Shown here: positions 24,876-33,006 of the stretch, piece by piece
How the letters are laid out: every line of letters starts with the position of its first letter
How positions within the stretch are numbered: position 1 is the first letter of the stretch
Assembly: GCF_001424565.1 (NCBI RefSeq)
Contig: NZ_LMOL01000022.1
Coordinates: forward strand, 15,772-58,955
Direction: 5' to 3'
From: Arthrobacter sp. Leaf141
GTDB lineage: Bacteria > Actinomycetota > Actinomycetes > Actinomycetales > Micrococcaceae
DNA length: 43,184 nucleotides
Notes under the pieces: generated by a model
The model's input: only the letters and a program-made list of their open reading frames with translations
The model's database searches: none
Told to the model about the DNA's origin: nothing
Position numbers and translations under genes: made by a program

Positions 24876-27176
24876 ATGGCACCAACACCTGAGCAACGAA
24901 GGAATCCATCGCCGGGGGAAGGTGCCGTGGCCACTGACCCGGCCCTGCCCGCCGTCGCCGTGGACGACGCCGTCCTGGAAGCCGAGGACAGGAAGTGGAC
25001 ACCGGCGAAAATCGCCCTGTGGGCCGCCATTGCGCTGCTGGGCGGCGTGGCCTGGTTCATGCTGGCCATTGCGCGCGGCGAAACCGTCAACGCCATCTGG
25101 TTCGTCTTCGCCTCCGTCTGCACGTACCTCATCGGCTACCGCTTCTACTCGAAGGTCATCGAGCGCTACCTGACCAAACCTGACGACAAACGCGCCACCC
25201 CCGCCGAATATAAGGCTGACGGCAAGGACTACGTCCGGACCGACCGGAACGTCCTGTTCGGGCACCACTTCGCCGCGATCGCCGGCGCGGGCCCGTTGGT
25301 GGGGCCGATCATCGCAGCCCAGATGGGCTACCTTCCCGGCACCATCTGGATCATCATCGGCGTGGTCCTTGCCGGCGCAGTCCAGGACTACCTGGTGATG
25401 TTCTTCTCCATGCGCCGCGGCGGCCGTTCCCTGGGCCAGATGGCGCGCGAGGAACTTGGTGTGGTGGGCGGCACCGCAGCCCTGGTAGCCACGCTGCTGA
25501 TCATGGTCATCATCGTGGCCATCCTGGCGCTCGTTGTGGTCAACGCGCTCGGCGAAAGCCCCTGGGGTGTCTTCTCCGTGGGACTGACCATCCCCATTGC
25601 GCTGTTTATGGGTGTCTACCTGCGTTACCTGCGGCCCGGCAAAATCATGGAGGTTTCCCTCATCGGGTTTGTCCTGCTGATGGCCGCCATCATCGGCGGC
25701 GGCTTTGTGGCCGAGACCGCGTGGGGCGCCGAACTCTTCACCCTGGATAAGGTCACCCTGGCGTGGGGCCTGATCGTCTACGGCTTCATCGCCGCCATCC
25801 TCCCGGTCTGGCTGCTGCTTGCCCCCCGCGACTACCTGTCCACCTTTATGAAGATCGGCGTGATCGTGATGCTGGCACTTGCCATCATTGTGGTCCGGCC
25901 TGAAATCACCGTGCCGGCGTTCAGCGAGTTCGCCGGCCGCGACAACGGCCCGGTGTTCTCCGGAGCGCTGTTCCCCTTCCTGTTCGTCACCATCGCCTGC
26001 GGCGCGCTCTCCGGCTTCCACGCCCTGATTTCCTCCGGCACCACCCCCAAACTGGTGGAGAAGGAACGGCAGACGCGTTTTATTGGCTATGGCGGAATGC
26101 TGATGGAATCCTTTGTGGCCATCATGGCCCTGGTGGCTGCCATCTCGATCGACCGCGGCCTGTACTTCGCCATGAACGCCCCGGCCGCGCTGACCGGCGG
26201 CACCGTCGAAACTGCCGCCACCTGGGTGAACAGCCTGGGCCTCGCCGGCGTGAACATCACCCCCGATTTCCTGGCCCAGACAGCTGCCAACGTGGGCGAG
26301 GAAAGCATCATCTCGCGCACCGGCGGCGCCCCCACCCTCGCAGTGGGCCTGGCCCACATCATGCAGCAGTTCATCGGCGGCACGGCCATGATGTCGTTCT
26401 GGTACCACTTCGCCATCATGTTTGAGGCCCTGTTCATCCTGACCGCCGTGGACGCCGGCACCCGCGTTGCCCGCTTTATGCTGCAGGACTCGGTGGGCAA
26501 CTTCATTCCCAAGTTCAAGGAAGCCTCCTGGCGGCCCGGAGCCTGGCTCTGCACCGCCATCATGGTGGGGGCGTGGGGTGCGGTGCTCCTGATGGGCGTC
26601 ACGGACCCGTTGGGCGGGATCAATACCCTGTTCCCGCTGTTCGGCATCGCCAACCAGCTGCTGGCCGCCATCGCGTTGTCCGTGTGTCTGGCCATTGTGG
26701 CCAAGAAGGGCACGTTCAAGTACCTGTGGATTGTGGCCCTGCCCCTGGCATTCGCCGCCGTCGTCACCATTACGGCGAGCTTCCAGAAGATCTTCTCCGC
26801 CACCCCGTCGGTGGGCTACTTCGCCAACAACGCAGCATTCAGCAAGGCGCTGGCGGACGGGAAAACCGAGTTCGGCTCGGCCAAGTCTGTGGCTGCCATG
26901 GAGGCAGTGGTCCGCAACACCGGGATCCAGGGCTGGCTGTCGGTGATCTTTGTGGTGCTGAGCATCATCGTGATCGCCACCGCCCTGCTGGCAACCGTAA
27001 AGGCCTTCCGGACCCGGGACGCCGCCGGGCGGCCTGAAGGCAACGAGGACCCGGCCGTGCCATCGAAGGTGTTCGCCCCGGCCGGGGTCATCCCCACGGC
27101 CGCCGAGCGTGCCCTGCTGGCTGAGTGGGACAAGGTGCCCGCCAGCCAGCGGTTCGAACGGGCGGGACACCACTGA
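24876..27176 (+). CDS. cstA: Carbon starvation protein CstA, pyruvate/peptide transporter
   Basis: A 766-residue membrane protein of the CstA family, which takes up pyruvate and peptides when carbon is scarce. It has about 16-18 hydrophobic helices. Hallmarks include GHHFAAIAGAGPLVGPIIAAQMGY (about 129-152; given here in parts: FAAIAGAGPLVGP, AQMGYLPG), GAVQDYLV, FLFVTIACGALSGFHALISSG and DAGTRVARFMLQD. The N-terminal ~45 residues are cytoplasmic. The start ATG 24876 follows AAGGAGGAG, a very strong site. The stop overlaps the ybdD ATG as TGATG, matching the conserved cstA-ybdD/yjiX pair. Starvation control is likely but not visible here. Confidence 0.95.
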   Translation: MAPTPEQRRNPSPGEGAVATDPALPAVAVDDAVLEAEDRKWTPAKIALWAAIALLGGVAWFMLAIARGETVNAIWFVFASVCTYLIGYRFYSKVIERYLTKPDDKRATPAEYKADGKDYVRTDRNVLFGHHFAAIAGAGPLVGPIIAAQMGYLPGTIWIIIGVVLAGAVQDYLVMFFSMRRGGRSLGQMAREELGVVGGTAALVATLLIMVIIVAILALVVVNALGESPWGVFSVGLTIPIALFMGVYLRYLRPGKIMEVSLIGFVLLMAAIIGGGFVAETAWGAELFTLDKVTLAWGLIVYGFIAAILPVWLLLAPRDYLSTFMKIGVIVMLALAIIVVRPEITVPAFSEFAGRDNGPVFSGALFPFLFVTIACGALSGFHALISSGTTPKLVEKERQTRFIGYGGMLMESFVAIMALVAAISIDRGLYFAMNAPAALTGGTVETAATWVNSLGLAGVNITPDFLAQTAANVGEESIISRTGGAPTLAVGLAHIMQQFIGGTAMMSFWYHFAIMFEALFILTAVDAGTRVARFMLQDSVGNFIPKFKEASWRPGAWLCTAIMVGAWGAVLLMGVTDPLGGINTLFPLFGIANQLLAAIALSVCLAIVAKKGTFKYLWIVALPLAFAAVVTITASFQKIFSATPSVGYFANNAAFSKALADGKTEFGSAKSVAAMEAVVRNTGIQGWLSVIFVVLSIIVIATALLATVKAFRTRDAAGRPEGNEDPAVPSKVFAPAGVIPTAAERALLAEWDKVPASQRFERAGHH

Positions 27177-27379
27177 TGCCGGCGCCCATGGCGGTCCTGG
27201 CCAAAGGCGTCAGGGGCGCTGCCCGCTACCTGGGCAGCGTGATGGGCGCCGACGCTTACACCCGGTACCTGGAACACCACCAGGCTATGGGGCACCAGTC
27301 GGCGCCCCTGACAGAGCGGGAGTTCTGGCGTGACCGTACGGACCGCCAGGACGCCAACCCCCAGGGCCGCTGCTGCTGA
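27176..27379 (+). CDS. YbdD/YjiX family small protein
   Basis: A 67-residue protein of the YbdD/YjiX (DUF466) family, encoded next to CstA or BtsT transporters in many bacteria and thought to assist them. Typical features are AYTRYLEHHQAMGH, the middle TEREFWRDR and the double cysteine at the C terminus (RCC). The start ATG 27176 overlaps the cstA stop; two in-frame upstream starts would lie inside cstA. Translation is coupled to cstA. Confidence 0.9.
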   Translation: MPAPMAVLAKGVRGAARYLGSVMGADAYTRYLEHHQAMGHQSAPLTEREFWRDRTDRQDANPQGRCC

Positions 27380-27431
27380 TTGAGCCTGCAGCGGACAACC
27401 CCGTCAGGGACGTTCACACGGGGGCCGGGGA

Positions 27432-27469
27432 CGGATCGCTCATGAGAGTATGAACGCATGAGCGATCCG
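27432..27469 (+). promoter_or_regulatory. Inverted repeat across the bpa start codon
   Basis: CGGATCGCTCATG (27432-27444) and its perfect reverse complement (27457-27469) flank a 12-nt spacer. The right arm contains the bpa ATG. GAGTAT (27446-27451) in the spacer lies 6 nt before the ATG and may be the -10 box. A protein bound here would cover the promoter and start. Confidence 0.55.
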
Positions 27470-28093
27470 ATCCCCGCACAGGCAGCCGAGGACCTACCGG
27501 TGGAAGGCACCACCCTTGACGGGGACCGGCCCGGCGACGGCGGGTCCGCTCCGGCGGAACCCGCGCCCGGGGCCGGCGCCCGGACCAAAGGCGGCAACCT
27601 GCAGGACCTGGTGGACCAGCCGGCCAAGGTGATGCGGATCGGCACCATGATCCGCCAGCTCCTTGCCGAGGTGAAGTCCGCGCCGCTGGATGACGCCGCA
27701 CGCGGCAGGCTGGCCGAGATCCACGCCCGCTCCATCAAGGAACTCGAAGACGGGCTGGCGCCCGAGCTGGTGGCGGAACTGGACCGGATCCGGTTGCCCT
27801 TTGACGATAACGCCACGCCCTCGGACGCCGAGCTGCGCATCGCCCAGGCCCAGCTCGTGGGCTGGCTGGAAGGCCTGTTCCACGGCATCCAAACCGCCAT
27901 CGCTGCCCAGCACGCAGCCAGGGAACACTCCGCCCAGCTCCAGCTGCGCCAGCTGCCGCCCGGCACTGTGATTGCCCCCGGGGTAGTAATCGGCGACAAC
28001 GGCGAACCCCAACGAGCCGGCACCCCGCCGGGATCGCCCGCGCAGCCTGGCCAGCCCAACGATCCGGACCACGGTCCCGGACAGTACCTGTAG
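27458..28093 (+). CDS. bpa: Bacterial proteasome activator Bpa (PafE)
   Basis: A 211-residue protein of the former DUF2587 family. Bpa forms an ATP-independent dodecameric ring that opens the 20S proteasome and feeds it unfolded proteins. The N-terminal ~45 residues are disordered. The helical core (about 48-170) has NLQDLVDQPAKVMRIGTMIR, LAEIHARSIKELEDGL and LVGWLEGLFHGIQTAIAAQ. The C terminus ends GQYL, the motif that docks in the proteasome. The proteasome genes themselves are outside this window. An inverted repeat spans the start codon. The next gene starts 6 nt after the stop and is probably cotranscribed. Confidence 0.95.
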   Translation: MSDPIPAQAAEDLPVEGTTLDGDRPGDGGSAPAEPAPGAGARTKGGNLQDLVDQPAKVMRIGTMIRQLLAEVKSAPLDDAARGRLAEIHARSIKELEDGLAPELVAELDRIRLPFDDNATPSDAELRIAQAQLVGWLEGLFHGIQTAIAAQHAAREHSAQLQLRQLPPGTVIAPGVVIGDNGEPQRAGTPPGSPAQPGQPNDPDHGPGQYL

Positions 28094-28099
28094 GCCAGC

Positions 28100-28576
28100 T
28101 TGGGTTTTTTCAGCGCCGCCAGGCAAGGGCGCAAGGACGACACAGAACTGGGCAAGGGGCTGTGGCGGCGCGCCCACGACCGCTTCCACCGCGGCCTTGA
28201 CCGGTTCCACCAGGTCCTGGAAGGCGTCGAGGACGACCAGCTGTATGCCGAGCTGGTGGAGGTCGCCAACAGCCTCGCAGCCCTCCTGGACCGCGTCCGG
28301 ATCATCTGCGTGGAAGCCCAGCGGCGTTCCCCCAGCGAGGGGCTGGACATTCCCGTGGCCCTGTCCGGGGTGCACCGGGCGTTGTCCAAGGCCGGCAATT
28401 CCCTGGCCACCACCGCTGAAGCTGCCGCCATGCTGCGGCTGGCCGTTGGCCCGGTTCCGGTCGGGGCAGCCTCTGTGCGGCGCCGGGCCGAATCGGTTTT
28501 TGAACAGGTGGCCGACGCCGAGAGGCACCTTCGCGGGGACGCTCCGGCAGCAGGACAGCAGGATATTCCCGGTTAA
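28100..28576 (+). CDS. Hypothetical helical protein next to bpa
   Basis: I do not recognise this 158-residue protein. It is mostly helical, with amphipathic stretches such as RAHDRFHRGLDRFHQVLEGV and ELVEVANSLAALLDRVRI, no membrane segment and no cysteine cluster. It starts with TTG 28100 (MGFFSAARQGRKDD), because a TAG stands in frame 9 nt before; no clear ribosome site is seen, and coupling to bpa (6-nt gap) is likely. Placement in the bpa operon suggests a link with protein turnover, but this is only positional. Confidence 0.75.
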   Translation: MGFFSAARQGRKDDTELGKGLWRRAHDRFHRGLDRFHQVLEGVEDDQLYAELVEVANSLAALLDRVRIICVEAQRRSPSEGLDIPVALSGVHRALSKAGNSLATTAEAAAMLRLAVGPVPVGAASVRRRAESVFEQVADAERHLRGDAPAAGQQDIPG

Positions 28577-28639
28577 GCGCCTGGCATAGTCCGGCCGGAT
28601 TCACCCCTTCAGGCGGCAGCGGTTTGGCAGGATGAGGGC

Positions 28640-29485
28640 ATGACTTCTTCACCAACACTGACTTTCAATGACGGAAACACGATCCCCCAGCTCGGCTATG
28701 GCGTGTGGCAGGTTGAGGACGACGTAGCGGAAAAAGTGGTCCGCCAGGCTTTCGAAGCAGGCTTCCGGCACATCGACACCGCGAAGATCTACGGCAATGA
28801 AGCCGGCGTGGGCCGCGCCATCGCCTCCTCCGGCATCTCCCCGGAAGAGCTGTTCATCACCACCAAGCTGTGGAACGCGGATCAGGGCTACGAGGAAACG
28901 CTGGCCGCTTTCGAAGAGTCCATGGCCCGGCTCGGCCTGGAAACCCTTGACCTGTACCTGATCCACTGGATGCAGCCCAAGCAGGACAAGTACGTTGACA
29001 CCTGGAAGGCCCTGGTGGAGCTGCAGAAGCGCGGCCGGGTCAAGTCCATCGGTGTCTCCAACTTCACCACGGCCGGGCTGCAGCGCCTGATCGATGAAAC
29101 CGGCGTGGTTCCGGCCATCCACCAGATCGAACTGCACCCTTACTTCAGCCAGCGCGAACTCCGCGAGTTCGGTGCTGCGAACGGCATCCTCACCCAGGCC
29201 TGGTCTCCGCTGGGCCAGGGCGGCGAGCTCCTGGAAGACCCGGCAGTGGCTGCCGTCGCGGCCAAGCACCAGGTCACCCCGGCGCAGGTCGTCATCGCCT
29301 GGCACCTGGCGATCGGCAACGTGGTCATCCCCAAGTCCGTCACCGAATCCCGGATCCGCGAGAACTTCGCGGCCCTCGAAGTGGCCCTGGACGCCGGCGA
29401 CATCGAGGCCCTCAACGGCCTGGACCGCACCGCTGCCGGCGAAGGCCGGATCGGTGCCGACCCGGCCGTTTCCGACTTCGCCTGA
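28640..29485 (+). CDS. Aldo/keto reductase
   Basis: A 281-residue AKR of the AKR5-like (2,5-diketo-gluconate reductase) group, an NADPH-dependent carbonyl reductase. The catalytic set is complete: D46, Y51, K76 and H109. Typical blocks are GFRHIDTAKIYGNE, LDLYLIHWMQP and IPKSVTESRIRENF (the NADPH phosphate site). The TIM-barrel length is normal. ATG 28640 has CAGGAT 6 nt upstream and no well-spaced ribosome site. A long hairpin lies after the stop. Substrate unknown. Confidence 0.93.
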   Translation: MTSSPTLTFNDGNTIPQLGYGVWQVEDDVAEKVVRQAFEAGFRHIDTAKIYGNEAGVGRAIASSGISPEELFITTKLWNADQGYEETLAAFEESMARLGLETLDLYLIHWMQPKQDKYVDTWKALVELQKRGRVKSIGVSNFTTAGLQRLIDETGVVPAIHQIELHPYFSQRELREFGAANGILTQAWSPLGQGGELLEDPAVAAVAAKHQVTPAQVVIAWHLAIGNVVIPKSVTESRIRENFAALEVALDAGDIEALNGLDRTAAGEGRIGADPAVSDFA

Positions 29486-29537
29486 CCACCACGGCCAGGC
29501 ACCGGCACGGCCCCCACGCCGGCCGCGTGAAGCCGCC

Positions 29538-29573
29538 GGAACCCGTACTGCCCGCATGGGCGGTGCGGGTTCC
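29538..29573. terminator. Hairpin between convergent genes
   Basis: A 16-bp stem with two G-T pairs (29538-29553 with 29558-29573) closes a GCAT loop between the aldo/keto reductase gene and the opposing small gene. No T run. Probably a bidirectional terminator. Confidence 0.65.
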
Positions 29574-29614
29574 CGCGTTAACCGCGTTGCTGCGGCGCCC
29601 CGCTGTGCCCGGCG

Positions 29615-29800
29615 CTAAGCGGCGAGGCGGACCTGCTCGACGGTGACGGTGTCCACCACGGCCCAGCCGTCCGCACCGGTGCTGTGCCGGTCGGCGAACC
29701 GCCGGGCGCCGGCCAAGGTGTCGAAGACTTCAGCCCGGGCGCGGCCGCAGTCGGCGTCAAAGTACGTGACGTGAAATTCCTGAACGGTGTGCGTTTCCAT
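29615..29800 (-). CDS. Small hypothetical protein
   Basis: A 61-residue soluble protein (METHTVQEFHVTYFDADCGR at its start) with alternating strand-like segments and a helix LAGARRFADRH. I do not recognise it. ATG 29800 has CAGACT 6 nt upstream, which would fit leaderless initiation, and no ribosome site. It has normal GC codon bias and lies alone between two gaps. It could also be a spurious frame, since a second short frame overlaps it. Confidence 0.55.
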   Translation of the reverse strand: METHTVQEFHVTYFDADCGRARAEVFDTLAGARRFADRHSTGADGWAVVDTVTVEQVRLAA

Positions 29801-29838
29801 GCTTCAAGTCTGCAACCGGGGTACGACATTCCCCGGGA

Positions 29839-30828
29839 TCAGTCCCGCGTGTTGCCCAGGCGGAGCACCCGTTCCTGCGCCAGCATGGCCGTCCGCTCAG
29901 CTTTCGCCGCTGCCCGGGCGGCCTGCTTGGCCTCCGCTGCGCCCGCGGCCAGGGCCTTCCGCTCCGCAGCGAGCTGCTCCTCGGCTGCCTTGAGCCGGCT
30001 GCGGAGCTGCCCGGTTTCCGTTTCCAGGTCAGCGACAGTGGCACGCGAGCGTTCCGACTGTTCCAGCAGGTCCGCCGCGAGTTGCGCGGTCCTGGCTTCC
30101 TCGGCGCGGGCCCCGGCGAGTGATTCCTTCGCCCGGTCCAGCGCTGGTGCGGAGGCCGCCCGGGGGGTTTGCCGGACCGCCTCGAGCCGCGGCTTGGTGC
30201 GGGCCGGGGCTTTGGCGGGTTCCGGCGTCGGGCGCTTCTGCAGTGGTTCGGTGTCCGCGGGTTCGTCGCTGGCGGGTTCTGCCCGCGACGCGGAGGAAAC
30301 GCCCGCGGGTGCTGTTGCTCCCGGGACTGCAGTGGCGCCGTCAAGGTCCACGGCGTTCACGCCATCTGCCGCGAGGGCCTTGAGGAGCAGGCCGCTGCGT
30401 ACGGCGCCGGCGGCCCCGGGATCGGCCGTCAGGGCCCGCAGCGTCTCTTCGACGTCCGTGGCCATGGCGCCGCTGATGGTCCTGCCGTGATCAGTGGACA
30501 CTGTCCGGGCGGTGTCGACCGCGGCTGCCAGGAGGGTGCGGCGCTCCCGGGCAAGCCCGCGGAGGGCCGCCGCGTCGAGGTTCGCCTGCGCGGCCTGCAT
30601 CCGGTGGCCCAGGTCCGCGAGGCCCGCCAGGACGTCCGGCTTGTCGCGGGCCAGCATGTTCACGGCCCAGGCCGCCACCGATGGTTTGGGCAGCTTCAGG
30701 ACCGCGGCCCCGAGGGCTTTGTCTCCGGCGGCCGCCGCCTTGGCTGCGGCCGCCCGGACGGCCACGAAGTCGTCCAGGGATGTGCTGTACAGCGTGTCTG
30801 CGATGCCGGCCAGCTGGTCGTCGTCCAT
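29839..30828 (-). CDS. Hypothetical protein with C-terminal coiled coil
   Basis: A 329-residue protein of an uncharacterised actinobacterial type. The N-terminal ~130 residues are helical (ADTLYSTSLDDFVAVRAAAAK, KLPKPSVAAWAVNMLAR). An Ala/Pro-rich linker follows (about 140-225). The last ~100 residues (LDRAKESLAGARAEEAR to the end) are a charged Ala-rich coiled coil. There is no signal peptide. Three ATGs are possible (30846, 30837, 30828); TAAGAT ends 7 nt before 30828, which favours that start. It is downstream of the two-component genes with 28 nt between. No function proposed. Confidence 0.78.
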   Translation of the reverse strand: MDDDQLAGIADTLYSTSLDDFVAVRAAAAKAAAAGDKALGAAVLKLPKPSVAAWAVNMLARDKPDVLAGLADLGHRMQAAQANLDAAALRGLARERRTLLAAAVDTARTVSTDHGRTISGAMATDVEETLRALTADPGAAGAVRSGLLLKALAADGVNAVDLDGATAVPGATAPAGVSSASRAEPASDEPADTEPLQKRPTPEPAKAPARTKPRLEAVRQTPRAASAPALDRAKESLAGARAEEARTAQLAADLLEQSERSRATVADLETETGQLRSRLKAAEEQLAAERKALAAGAAEAKQAARAAAKAERTAMLAQERVLRLGNTRD

Positions 30829-30835
30829 GCACGCC

Positions 30836-30841
30836 ATCTTA
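30836..30841 (-). promoter_or_regulatory. -10 box of the coiled-coil gene
   Basis: TAAGAT stands 7 nt before ATG 30828. It selects this start over ATG 30837 and 30846. Confidence 0.5.
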
Positions 30842-30856
30842 GGCATGCGCGCGGAG

Positions 30857-31516
30857 TCAGGCCTGCTGGCCGGGGGACCGGATAATGCGGCGGCGGGTCG
30901 CCTCGGCAATGGCGGCCGTGCGGTTGTCCACGCCCAGCTTTCCGTAAATGTGGACCAGATGGGTCTTGACCGTGGCCTCTGAGATGAACACCCGCTGCGC
31001 CATGGCCCGGTTGGACAGCCCGGTGGCGAGCAGTTCAAGCAGCTCCACCTCACGCCGGGTGAGGGCCATGCCGGGGTTGGTGATCCGGTCCATCAGCAGC
31101 GCGGCCACTTTGGGTGCCAGGGCGCTTTGGCCTGCAGCGGCGGCAAGCACCGCCTGCTGGATCTGCTCCGGTGGCGCGTCCTTGAGCATGTAGCCGCTGG
31201 CGCCCGCTTCGACGGCGGCAAGGATGTCGGCGTCGGTGTCGTATGTGGTGAGGATAAGGACGGGCGGAGCCGGGTCCAGCAGCCGGATCAGCCGGGTGGC
31301 GGTCACACCGTCCATCCCGGCGCCCATCTGCAGGTCCATCAGGACCAGGTCCACTGGATCGCCCAGGACCTGCCGGCGCTGCAGTTCGTCGACGGCGGCC
31401 TGCCCGTCCGCGGCTTCGGCCGCCACCAGGATGCCCGCAAAATCGGTGAGCATGGCGCGCAGGCCGGCCCGCACCACGGGGTGGTCGTCCACCAGCAGCA
31501 CCCGGATGGCGGTCAT
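30857..31516 (-). CDS. NarL/LuxR-type response regulator
   Basis: A 219-residue response regulator. The receiver domain (1-125) has acidic pocket D10/D11, phosphoacceptor D61 and K112. The LuxR-type helix-turn-helix is at about 151-212 (LTRREVELLELLATGLSNRAMAQ, then VKTHLVHIYGKLGV). It pairs with the kinase of the upstream gene, whose stop overlaps this ATG (ATGA). It probably controls the divergent ABC genes, with the palindrome between them as a candidate site. Confidence 0.94.
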   Translation of the reverse strand: MTAIRVLLVDDHPVVRAGLRAMLTDFAGILVAAEAADGQAAVDELQRRQVLGDPVDLVLMDLQMGAGMDGVTATRLIRLLDPAPPVLILTTYDTDADILAAVEAGASGYMLKDAPPEQIQQAVLAAAAGQSALAPKVAALLMDRITNPGMALTRREVELLELLATGLSNRAMAQRVFISEATVKTHLVHIYGKLGVDNRTAAIAEATRRRIIRSPGQQA

Positions 31517-32841
31517 GGGGTGCCCGGTCCGGGCAACGGCAGCCGGATGGCCACCACGGTGCCCTCCCCGGGCGCCGACTGCAGCTCCAGGGTGCCGTGC
31601 AGCGCCGCCACCCGCGCGGCCAGGGAACCCAGGCCAAAGCCCCGCCCGTCCGCTTCGGGGCGCACCTCCGCGACCTGTGCTGCCGGGTCAAAGCCGATGC
31701 CGTCGTCGTAAACATCCAACGTGACCTCGTTGCCCAGGAATGCCAGCGTCACCACGGCTGCGGAGGCCTGCGCGTGGGCAGTGACGTTGGCCAGGCTGGC
31801 CTGGACCGCCCGGAGCAGTGCCACGGCGTGCGGCGGTGGCAGTTCAACGGGGACACCGTCCAGTTCGAAGCGGCAGCGGAGCACCTTCCCGCGGGCCGCA
31901 ACTGCGGCTTCCGTGGCCGCGCAGAGCCGGCGCAGGCTGTCCACCAGGGAGGCGTCCCGCAGCTGCGGGGCGGAGAGGCCGCGGACAAAGCTGCGGGCCT
32001 CGGCCAGGTTGCCGGCGGCGGTATCCTGAACCACCCGGAGGCGGTCGCGGGCGGTGGTGGTGTCGCCGTCCTGCAAAGACTTCTCCGCGGCCCGGGCCAT
32101 CAGCACAATGCTGGAAAGCCCCTGGGCCAGGGTGTCGTGGATTTCGCGGGCCAGCCGGGTGCGCTCGGCCAGGACACCGGTGTTGTGCTGGGCAGCTGAG
32201 AGTTCCGCCCGGGTCCTGCGGAGTTCGTCGGCGGCCCGGCGCTGGCTTTCCGCCTCCAGGTAGAGGGCCCGGTACGCCAGCCCCGTTACCACCGAAAACG
32301 CCGCGCCCAGCGCGGGCCCCAGCACCACCGCCGCATGTGGAACGGGAAGCCCGCCGGCAGCCCACTGGGCGCCGATGACCGCGGCCGTCATCACGGCGAT
32401 GCCCACCAGTGCAGCCCGCCGGGGCAGCAGGTGCAGGTGCAGGAAAAACAGCGGGAACGCCAGCCAGGAAAAGTCCGCGCTGCCGGCCAGGAGCACGGCC
32501 CACAGCACCGTGACCGTCGCCAGCCACGGCAGGCCGTAACGGCGCGGATCGAAGCCCTGGCCGCTGGCCGAGAACCGCTTTTCAAGGATGGTGCCCGCCA
32601 GGTAGGCGGCCGCCAGGAGTGCGGCGCCGCCCATCAGGGCCGGCCGCAGCGGGTGGGGATCGCCGGCCAGCAACAGCCTTGCCGCTGCCACGGCCAGCAG
32701 GACCGCAAAGCCCACATGCAGGGTGATCCGCAGGACGCGGAGGATGGCTGCCGAAGATCCGCCCTCATGACCTGCCGGCGGCGCGGCAGGGGCGGCGGAA
32801 CCAGGCGCCGCAGGCGGGCTGGCTGGTTCGGTGGCTGGCAT
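31513..32841 (-). CDS. Sensor histidine kinase, NarL-type (HisKA_3)
   Basis: A 442-residue membrane kinase. The N-terminal ~32 residues are a Pro/Ala-rich cytoplasmic tail. About five to six TMs follow (about 35-190) with very short loops, so sensing is likely within the membrane. The dimerisation domain has H235 in AREIHDTLAQG. The ATPase domain has N352 and G boxes DDGIGFD (379-385) and GRGFGLGSL (399-407). It overlaps the regulator gene by 4 nt. TAGGCT stands 6 nt before ATG 32841. The signal is unknown; the neighbours suggest envelope stress or antibiotic sensing. Confidence 0.93.
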   Translation of the reverse strand: MPATEPASPPAAPGSAAPAAPPAGHEGGSSAAILRVLRITLHVGFAVLLAVAAARLLLAGDPHPLRPALMGGAALLAAAYLAGTILEKRFSASGQGFDPRRYGLPWLATVTVLWAVLLAGSADFSWLAFPLFFLHLHLLPRRAALVGIAVMTAAVIGAQWAAGGLPVPHAAVVLGPALGAAFSVVTGLAYRALYLEAESQRRAADELRRTRAELSAAQHNTGVLAERTRLAREIHDTLAQGLSSIVLMARAAEKSLQDGDTTTARDRLRVVQDTAAGNLAEARSFVRGLSAPQLRDASLVDSLRRLCAATEAAVAARGKVLRCRFELDGVPVELPPPHAVALLRAVQASLANVTAHAQASAAVVTLAFLGNEVTLDVYDDGIGFDPAAQVAEVRPEADGRGFGLGSLAARVAALHGTLELQSAPGEGTVVAIRLPLPGPGTP

Positions 32842-32847
32842 CTGTCC

Positions 32848-32853
32848 AGCCTA
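32848..32853 (-). promoter_or_regulatory. -10 box of the kinase gene, leaderless start
   Basis: TAGGCT lies 6 nt before ATG 32841 with no ribosome site. The palindrome at 32876-32891 falls over its expected -35 region. Confidence 0.55.
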
Positions 32854-32875
32854 TGCGCCGGCGGCAACCAGCGGA

Positions 32876-32891
32876 TCAACCGATCGGTTGA
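32876..32891. promoter_or_regulatory. 16-bp palindrome, candidate response-regulator site
   Basis: TCAACCGATCGGTTGA is a perfect palindrome in the 165-bp gap between the kinase and the divergent ABC permease. A direct copy of the half-site, ATCAACCG, recurs at 32921-32928. Placement fits control of both directions by the adjacent NarL-type regulator. Confidence 0.55.
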
Positions 32892-33006
32892 GTCCGGTCT
32901 CCACACCATGGGCCGCAGGGATCAACCGCCTGCACGATGGCACGCGGCGTGAACCGGCGGAGAGTTGAAAGGGAAAGCCACCCCGCCCTACCGGAAGAAG
33001 TCCAAC

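Noticed and set aside
24498..27173. A very long open frame (891 codons) on the minus strand opposite cstA
   Set aside because: It mirrors the cstA gene; its composition (Gly/His/Asp/Gln-rich) is typical of the antisense frame of a GC-rich membrane-protein gene, and it has no family motifs.
29578..29829. An 83-codon frame overlapping the small gene at 29615-29800
   Set aside because: Ser/Pro/Thr-rich out-of-frame composition; it runs through the hairpin-side gap and has no start signal.
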